10,350 bases of DNA from Planctomycetota bacterium (GTDB taxonomy: Bacteria > Planctomycetota > UBA11346), in NCBI GenBank assembly GCA_013816415.1, contig JACDEN010000055.1, forward strand, positions 1-10,350, in the 5' to 3' direction. Below the pieces are notes generated by a model, which was not told the origin of the DNA, did not search any database, and worked only from the letters and a program-made list of their open reading frames with translations. Position numbers and translations under genes: made by a program. The stretch's first letter is position 1. Each line of letters starts with the position of its first letter. This document shows, piece after piece, positions 5,888-10,350 of this stretch.

Positions 5888-7747
5888 ATGTCGGAGTTCA
5901 CCTACCGATTAGTTTTGGCTCCAACGACACGGCGGCTGGCAGTTGAGATGGGAGTCGCCGCTCTTGCGGTTGTCCTAGCCACGATGGCTCGGGAAGCCCT
6001 CGGACCGGTTCTTGGTGCGCGGGCGGCTTTCATCATCTACTTCCCGGTGATCCTTGGCGTGGCGTGGTATTGCTCGATCATCCCCACGGTATTGTCTATC
6101 GGACTCTCCACGCTCCTGTCGATCTACTATTTCGTGGCTCCGCGCCATTCGTTCGTCATCCCTGATCCGGGAGACCAAATCCAAGCAGCGTTGTTCCTGG
6201 TCGTCAGCGTAGGAATCGCGGCTGGAGCGCAGGCGGCCCGGGTTTCGCGCCGCCGAGCGCAGTATGCTGAGGAACTCGCCAAGCGCGTCACCGACAGCAG
6301 TGGTGACTGCATCAAGGTTCTTGATCTGCACGGTCGTTTGCTCTCCATGAACGAAGGCGGCAAGCGCATCATGGACGTTTGCGACTTCGAGGCGATCCGA
6401 GGGGCCACCTGGATAGACTTCTGGAAGGCGACCGCACCAGCCGAGGCGAGGACCGCCATCGAGACTGCTCTCGCGAGGGGCACGGGGCGTTTTCAGGGAC
6501 TCTGTGACACGATGGCGGGCGTGCCCAAGTGGTGGGATGTGGTGGTGACTCCGATCCTTGGACAGGATGGCAAGATCGAACAAATCCTGTCCGTGTCCCG
6601 CGACATCTCCGCGCTCAAGGCGAGCGAAAAGGTTCGAGAGGACCATCTCAGGGAGATCGCCGCACATCGGGAACGGCTCGAACTGGCACTGACAGCTTCA
6701 CGAATGGGTTACTGGACCTGGGACATGCGCAGCGGCGCGCTCACATGGTCGGATAATCTGGAGGAGATCCACGGACTACCAAAGGGGTCTTTCCCAGGCA
6801 CCATCGATGGGTTCAACTCGCTGATTCATCCAGATAGCCAAAGCATCGTCAGGGAAGCGATCCAACAAGCGATCGAAACCGATCAGCCATACGACATCGA
6901 GTTCAAGTGCGTGAGGCCAGATGGCCGCGCCCTGTGGATGCGTGGCGTGGGTCGAGTATTTCAAGGGTCGGACGGCAAGCCTGAGCGCATGGTCGGCGTT
7001 GGCCTCGACATCACCGACCGTAAGATCGGTGAAGAAAGCCTGCGGGTGTACGCGGATGATCTCAAGCGGTCCAATGCCGAACTGGAGCAGTTCGCCTACA
7101 TCGCAGCACATGACCTCCAAGAACCAGTGCGGATGATCATCTCGTACCTACAACTGATCGAGAGGAACTCTGGCTCGCTGCTTGACGCAAAATCCAAGGG
7201 CTACATGGATTCTGTAACCACCAGTGCGATCCGCATGCGCCAGATGGTCACCGCGATTCTGGAGTACAGCTGTATCGGGAAAGAAGGCGTTCAGCCGTCA
7301 CGCGTCTCTACGAACACGGCCCTCCAGGCTGCGCTCTCGAATCTCAATGGGCAAATCAGCGCCAGCCAAGCCTCGATCGAAAGCTCCGAATTGCCGAACG
7401 TCCTGGGTATCGAGTCCCAGATCGTCAGGCTGTTTCAGAACCTCATCTCGAATGCCATCAAGTTCCAACCCGCAGAGCCACCGCGCATCAAGATCGCAGC
7501 GGCACGCGACGGGGACATCTGGGATTTCTCGGTTGAAGACAACGGCATTGGAATCGACCCGCAACACGGCCGCAAGCTATTTGGCATTTTCCAGCGTCTG
7601 CATCCGAAAGATCAGTATCCTGGAACGGGAATCGGCCTTTCCGCCTGCAAGAAGATCGTCGAGCAGCATCATGGCCGCATCTGGTTCGAGCCCCGAGAAC
7701 ACGGCGGAACCACGTTCAGATTCACGCTTTCGGCTGCTGACGGATGA
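5888..7747 (+). CDS. DUF4118-PAS-PAS sensor histidine kinase
   Basis: A 619-residue membrane histidine kinase. Residues about 20-115 hold four hydrophobic helices with the KdpD-like DUF4118 pattern (IIYFPVILGVAWYCS, then YYFVAPRHSF). Two PAS-type domains follow (about 130-242 and 265-380; the second contains YWTWDMRSGALTWSDN and ends in GLDITDRK). A HisKA-type dimerisation helix has the phospho-acceptor His408 in FAYIAAHDLQEP, and the ATPase domain has an N box NLISNAIKF (518-526), G1 DNGIGI (551-556) and G2 GTGIGLS (579-585). The HDLQEP form is typical of kinases paired with Rcp1-type single-domain receivers. The signal is unknown. Start support is weak: the ATG at 5888 lacks a clear Shine-Dalgarno. 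Its stop overlaps the response regulator start in an ATGA, so the two form an operon. Codon use is less GC-rich than in neighbouring genes, consistent with acquisition. Confidence 0.92.
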   Translation: MSEFTYRLVLAPTTRRLAVEMGVAALAVVLATMAREALGPVLGARAAFIIYFPVILGVAWYCSIIPTVLSIGLSTLLSIYYFVAPRHSFVIPDPGDQIQAALFLVVSVGIAAGAQAARVSRRRAQYAEELAKRVTDSSGDCIKVLDLHGRLLSMNEGGKRIMDVCDFEAIRGATWIDFWKATAPAEARTAIETALARGTGRFQGLCDTMAGVPKWWDVVVTPILGQDGKIEQILSVSRDISALKASEKVREDHLREIAAHRERLELALTASRMGYWTWDMRSGALTWSDNLEEIHGLPKGSFPGTIDGFNSLIHPDSQSIVREAIQQAIETDQPYDIEFKCVRPDGRALWMRGVGRVFQGSDGKPERMVGVGLDITDRKIGEESLRVYADDLKRSNAELEQFAYIAAHDLQEPVRMIISYLQLIERNSGSLLDAKSKGYMDSVTTSAIRMRQMVTAILEYSCIGKEGVQPSRVSTNTALQAALSNLNGQISASQASIESSELPNVLGIESQIVRLFQNLISNAIKFQPAEPPRIKIAAARDGDIWDFSVEDNGIGIDPQHGRKLFGIFQRLHPKDQYPGTGIGLSACKKIVEQHHGRIWFEPREHGGTTFRFTLSAADG

Positions 7748-8151
7748 CCATGCGGCCCATCGTTCTCATGGTGGACGACAACCTTGGAGACCATCAGCTC
7801 CTGACGCTCGCGTTTGACGAGGCCGGCATCGCGGTGGAGGTACGTTTCGCAACGGACGGCTATGAAGGGCAGAAACTTCTACGAGCCATGACGGACGGCA
7901 GGGAACCGTTGTGCCGCCTGGTCCTGCTCGATCTCAACATGCCCCGCATTAACGGACGTGAACTGCTCGGTTGGGCGCGGACCCTTCCTGCGCTGCGCGA
8001 CGTGCCGATCGTGGTTCTCACATCCTCGCAAATTCGCAAGGATCGTGACGACTGTCTAGCGGGCGGAGCGACGGCTTTCCAAATCAAGCCATTTGACTTC
8101 AACGAGTACGTGACGTTCGCAAGGTCGCTGAGCACGTTTTTGGCTGGGTGA
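7744..8151 (+). CDS. Single-domain (Rcp1-like) response regulator
   Basis: A 135-residue CheY-like receiver with no DNA-binding or enzymatic output domain. The acidic pocket is Asp11-Asp12 (VDDN), the phosphorylated residue Asp63 (LLDLNMP), the switch Thr93 (VLTSS) and the conserved Lys115 (IKPFD). The longer loop before Asp63 and the wording near PRINGRELL are typical of the Rcp1-like receivers that accompany phytochrome-type kinases. It should be phosphorylated by the upstream kinase, with which it shares an ATGA overlap, and pass the signal through protein-protein contact or onward phosphotransfer. The ATG at 7750 is an alternative start two codons downstream. The downstream partner is not in this window. 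Confidence 0.93.
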   Translation: MTMRPIVLMVDDNLGDHQLLTLAFDEAGIAVEVRFATDGYEGQKLLRAMTDGREPLCRLVLLDLNMPRINGRELLGWARTLPALRDVPIVVLTSSQIRKDRDDCLAGGATAFQIKPFDFNEYVTFARSLSTFLAG

Positions 8152-8164
8152 TTCCTCATCGGTT

Positions 8165-8192
8165 TGGCGAAATGGATCGGCACAGGACTTAA
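8165..8192 (+). other. tRNA-Leu-like 5' segment (D-arm and anticodon arm), no working tRNA
   Basis: TGGCGAAATGG (8165-8175) and GCACAGGACTTAA (8180-8192) closely resemble the D-arm and the first half of the anticodon arm of bacterial tRNA-Leu(UAA). The 3' half of the anticodon stem and a pairing acceptor strand are missing. A variable-arm-like TTCGGCGTTCG and its partner CGCC follow within 8205-8220, and a T-arm fragment follows at 8234. This could be a rearranged Leu tRNA; the match is from memory of tRNA-Leu sequences and is weak. Confidence 0.25.
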
Positions 8193-8233
8193 GCATGACC
8201 AGATTCGGCGTTCGTTCGCCTGCCGTGACAAAG

Positions 8234-8274
8234 TTGTCCAAAGGTCATGGGTTCAAGTCCCATCCAGGTCGCCA
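8234..8274 (+). repeat. tRNA 3'-end fragment, right copy of att-like direct repeat
   Basis: The first 31 nt (8234-8264) are identical to 5499-5529. The T-arm is the same, but the end differs: acceptor strand CCAGGTC, discriminator G and CCA (8272-8274), against CAGGTCG-A-CCA in the left copy. It is followed 6 nt later by a textbook terminator, so the right-hand side may be the original end of the host tRNA gene. No pairing 5' acceptor (GACCTGG) is found upstream. Confidence 0.7.
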
Positions 8275-8280
8275 AAGAAA

Positions 8281-8307
8281 AAACCCCCGGCGTTAAACCG
8301 GGGGTTT
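8281..8307. terminator. Intrinsic, probably bidirectional, terminator
   Basis: AAACCCCCGG (8281-8290) and CCGGGGGTTT (8298-8307) are perfect reverse complements around a 7-nt loop CGTTAAA. The A-run before and T's after the GC stem allow termination on both strands. It serves the tRNA fragment and probably the kinase/regulator operon. Confidence 0.85.
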
Positions 8308-8613
8308 GTGATGGCGACCCGTGTTATACCGCCTACAAAAAGTGGCCGTTCATCGAAGACGCCTTTGCCACGCGGGTTAGGGAACGTCGCGGAGCCGATG
8401 GTCGGCGGTTGGTTGAGATCGACGGCAGCCACCGGCCTATTGGCAGCGATCCCCTCCTGCCGGGCGGTGGGCACCGGTCGAAGACTGGGTCAAAGCGCCC
8501 TGCGGCAACGAGAGCATAATGCCGGACGAGGTACGCCGGCCTTCGCTCATTGCGCAGTACGTTCAGCGCCTCGATCCATCCGGTTGTCCCTCGAGCCCCA
8601 ATGCCGGTAACGC
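8308..8613. other. About 300 bp without a supported gene
   Basis: Frames on both strands are open for parts of this stretch, but none has a ribosome binding site or a recognisable domain. One plus-strand reading near 8330-8450 (containing RRLVEIDGSHRP) faintly recalls the middle of IS5-type transposases, too weakly to name. It may be a decayed insertion-sequence remnant or plain spacer between the terminator and the DUF1326 gene. Confidence 0.35.
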
Positions 8614-9477
8614 TCACTCATGCCCGATCATCTGCTCCTGATACTTCCCATCCTCTCCGAGATCCGAATGTGCCGTCCAGCATCCCCACCCGATCCCGCC
8701 CTTCGCCACGCGCGCGTTGTCGAGCACGAATTCGGCCTGGTTGCTCTGCCGTCCGGTCAGGTCCCATTTGTAGTTCAGTTCCGGGTCCTTGTACGTGTGC
8801 ACCAAAGAGTCGGCATGCACGAAGCGGTCGCCGAAGGCGTCCATGATGCCGGTCGACACCACCGGCTCGACGTGGCCGGGATTGACGATCGCGCGGGTCT
8901 TGAAGTCGAGGATGCCTGGGATCGCGACCGCGTACTCGCGGTGATCGGCTGAGACCGTGTAGGTGACCGGAACGCGCTTGATGCCCTTGAAATCGCCGGC
9001 CAGGTGCTTGGCCTTGTCGCCCCAGGATTTCATGTCGGCGCCGAGCATGGCCTCGAGCGCCTTCTGTTGATCGGGGGTGGCGCGGTCACTCAGGTAGACC
9101 ACCACCCAGTTGCCCTTCGGATCCTGGCCGAAGCCGCGGCCGACGACAACCCAGTCCAGGCCGTCCATGCGCGTGCCGCCGATGTGCCCGTGGTCGATGT
9201 GCACCGCGTCGGTGTGGTCGCAGCCGTGGCACTGCATGGGTTTCTTGTCGAGGCGACAGGGGCAGGGCGTGCCGCAGCAGCATCCGATGATGCGCGAGCC
9301 CTGCAGCTCGAACGCCGTCTCGGTCGCGGCCGCCGGCTGCGATGGCGCCGCAGCTGCGGTCCGCTCTCCGTCACGGCAGCCGCCGACGATCAGGATCGCC
9401 GCCAGGACCGTGAGCGTGGCGAGGGTCGAAGTGAGGGATGACCGGACGGCGAGCGTCCATGGGGCGGTGCGTGGCAT
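8614..9477 (-). CDS. DUF1326 Cys-rich lipoprotein
   Basis: A 287-residue DUF1326-family protein with a lipoprotein signal: a positively charged start, a hydrophobic stretch (about 17-31) and a lipobox-like VGGC ending at Cys34. The mature part opens with a small Ala/Pro/Ser linker, then the DUF1326 cysteine cluster GCCCGTPCPC (65-74) and CHGCDH (83-88), followed by the family-type pattern HIDHGHIGGTRMDGLDWVVVG. The family has no proven activity; the cysteines and histidines suggest metal or redox binding at the membrane surface. Many members lack an obvious lipoprotein signal, so the anchor is notable. The ATG at 9477 is preferred over an in-frame ATG at 9489 because GGAGGT sits 4-5 nt before it. 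It is divergent from a TetR regulator, with a palindrome in the shared gap, so repression by that regulator is likely. Confidence 0.88.
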   Translation of the reverse strand: MPRTAPWTLAVRSSLTSTLATLTVLAAILIVGGCRDGERTAAAAPSQPAAATETAFELQGSRIIGCCCGTPCPCRLDKKPMQCHGCDHTDAVHIDHGHIGGTRMDGLDWVVVGRGFGQDPKGNWVVVYLSDRATPDQQKALEAMLGADMKSWGDKAKHLAGDFKGIKRVPVTYTVSADHREYAVAIPGILDFKTRAIVNPGHVEPVVSTGIMDAFGDRFVHADSLVHTYKDPELNYKWDLTGRQSNQAEFVLDNARVAKGGIGWGCWTAHSDLGEDGKYQEQMIGHE

Positions 9478-9499
9478 GGTGACCTCCATTTTGTCCAGC

Positions 9500-9526
9500 T
9501 GTCTACCAACCAGTAGGTAGGGTCAA
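9500..9526 (-). promoter_or_regulatory. Candidate promoter of DUF1326 gene with embedded TetR-type operator
   Basis: CTACCAACCAGTAGGTAG (9503-9520) matches its own reverse complement at 14 of 18 positions, with CTACC and GGTAG as perfect outer arms, a form common for TetR-family operators. On the minus strand, TTGACC (9521-9526) and TAGACA (9500-9505) could be -35 and -10 elements with a short 15-bp spacer filled by the palindrome. Binding there would block transcription. The spacer length is below the ideal 17, so the promoter is less certain than the palindrome. Confidence 0.6.
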
Positions 9527-9564
9527 GGGATTTCACCCCGCGCTGCACCGCATAGGCTTCACCC

Positions 9565-10146
9565 ATGGCCGCGAGCAGACATACCGACACCGCCGAGCGG
9601 ATCCTCGACATCGCCGAAAAACTCGTGCAGCAGCGCGGCTACAACGCCTTCAGCTACGCCGACATCGCCGCGGCGATGCGCATCAGCAAGGCGAGCATCC
9701 ACCATCATTTCCTGGCGAAGGCCGACCTCGCCGAGCAGCTGATCGTACGCTACCATCAGCATTTCGTCGCCGCGCTCGCCGAGATCGACCAGTTGCCAGA
9801 TCCTCGCAAGCGGCTGCGGCGGTTCGTGCAGGTCTACCTCGACGTGCTACGCTCCGACCGCATGTGCCTGTGCGGCATGCTCGCCGCCGAGATCGACAGC
9901 CTGCCGAAGCCGGTACGCGACGAGGTCCGCCGATTCTTCACCGCCACCGAGGACTGGCTGTCACGGCTGCTCGCGGCAGGTCGCCGCGCCGGCACCCTCG
10001 CCTTCACCGGATCGCCCGATGCCGAAGCCACCCTCATGGTGACTGCGCTCGAGGGCGCGATGCTGGTCGCGCGCAGCTACGGCGACGTCCGGCATTTCGA
10101 AGTGGTGGCCGAGCGGCTGCTGGCGGGATTGGGAATGGCGCACTGA
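9565..10146 (+). CDS. TetR/AcrR-family transcriptional regulator
   Basis: A 193-residue TetR-family repressor, normal in length. The N-terminal DNA-binding domain has the expected order: ILDIAEKLVQQRGYNAFSYA (13-32), then IAAAMRISKASIHHHFLAKADL (34-55), the helix-turn-helix with the typical K.S.YHHF-type recognition helix. The C-terminal ligand and dimer domain contains CLCGMLAAEIDSLP (101-114); paired cysteines at 101 and 103 could sense thiol-reactive compounds or metals, but this is speculation. It is divergently arranged with the DUF1326 lipoprotein gene, and the 18-bp palindrome in the gap is the likely operator, controlling the lipoprotein gene and perhaps itself. The start ATG at 9565 gives standard family length; no strong Shine-Dalgarno is visible before it, so the message may be leaderless or weakly translated. 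Confidence 0.93.
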   Translation: MAASRHTDTAERILDIAEKLVQQRGYNAFSYADIAAAMRISKASIHHHFLAKADLAEQLIVRYHQHFVAALAEIDQLPDPRKRLRRFVQVYLDVLRSDRMCLCGMLAAEIDSLPKPVRDEVRRFFTATEDWLSRLLAAGRRAGTLAFTGSPDAEATLMVTALEGAMLVARSYGDVRHFEVVAERLLAGLGMAH

Positions 10147-10350
10147 AAGCGGGGAACGGACGGATCAACGATCAAGATGGCGTCGCAGCCAAAGGATGCC
10201 GCTCAGATCCTAGTGTCCTGCACCTGCTCGCGGTTCCGGTGGAGCCGCTGGCCATGATCCTCACGGGCATGCTGTCCGAGGTTCGGATGGCCGGGGGGTC
10301 CCGACCATCCAGGTGAAGCTGTTCATCCCCCTGGCCAGGAAGGGCCAAAA
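10147..10350. other. Downstream tail without a recognised gene
   Basis: No frame here can be assigned. A hairpin is visible: GGATGG (10285-10290) with CCATCC (10305-10310), and CGGG (10292-10295) with CCCG (10300-10303). An open plus-strand frame runs off the window end (reading VKLFIPLARKGQ at its last codons), which could be the start or interior of a further gene, but nothing supports it. Confidence 0.35.

Larger units (their letters stand above)
5499..8274 (+). mobile_element. Putative integrated cassette between tRNA-3'-end direct repeats
   Basis: Two copies of a tRNA 3'-end sequence, 2,735 bp apart and in the same orientation, bound a segment with a histidine kinase, a response regulator and about 350 bp of hairpin-rich noncoding DNA. 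The kinase gene uses many A/T-ending codons (TTA, GTT, CCA, ACA near its start), unlike the strongly GC-ending genes on both sides, which suggests transfer. No integrase, transposase or relaxase is inside, so the cassette would depend on an enzyme elsewhere, or be the remnant of a larger element. It could also be one unit of a tandem array at the same tRNA, since neither boundary has an intact tRNA. Confidence 0.5.

Noticed and set aside
8164..8610. Plus-strand open frames crossing the right tRNA fragment and terminator
   Set aside because: They read through the T-arm and the intrinsic terminator, a common source of false proteins next to tRNA genes.
1..10350. CRISPR array
   Set aside because: No regularly spaced repeats were seen; the only long direct repeat is the two-copy tRNA fragment.

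Overview
The window is GC-rich bacterial DNA. Most genes use G or C at third codon positions. The gene content (two phytanoyl-CoA dioxygenase-family enzymes, an SDR, an ECF sigma factor with a Cys-rich tail, DUF4396, DUF1326, a DUF4118 histidine kinase) suggests a high-GC proteobacterium, perhaps an alphaproteobacterium. That assignment is an inference and is not fixed to a genus.

Layout. (1) Positions 3-821: 3' part of a BCS1-like AAA ATPase, cut by the window edge, convergent with the next gene across a shared inverted repeat. (2) 886-4170: a small-molecule metabolism block with a minus-strand PhyH-family protein whose metal triad reads H-x-G, a degraded chimeric remnant (Ldh_2-type N-terminus joined to an epimerase-like tail), a second PhyH-family enzyme with a normal H-x-D...H triad, and an SDR oxidoreductase. 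The last two are separated by strong hairpins and an unusual 17-bp inverted repeat. (3) 4283-5437: a compact, probably self-regulating metal-response module. An ECF-type promoter precedes a His/Cys-rich DUF4396 membrane protein whose stop overlaps the start of an ECF sigma factor with a CorE-like Cys-rich C-terminus. (4) 5499-8274: a lower-GC cassette bounded by two copies of a 31-bp perfect direct repeat. Each copy reads as the 3' third of a tRNA gene (T-arm, acceptor strand, CCA) and is followed by a hairpin. Inside are about 350 bp of hairpin-rich noncoding DNA, a membrane sensor histidine kinase and an overlapping single-domain response regulator. No integrase is in the window. (5) 8614-10146: a divergent pair, a Cys-rich DUF1326 lipoprotein and a TetR-family regulator, with an 18-bp imperfect palindrome in the gap that looks like the TetR operator.

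How the genes may work together. The ECF/DUF4396 module and the DUF1326/TetR pair are two separately regulated, Cys/His-rich, envelope-associated loci, plausibly for metal or redox stress. The kinase/receiver pair looks like a later arrival, inserted between them at a tRNA-derived attachment site. The signals most worth following are that tRNA-end-flanked cassette, the H-x-G dioxygenase homologue (a triad seen in Fe/2OG halogenases), and the sigma factor/DUF4396 module.
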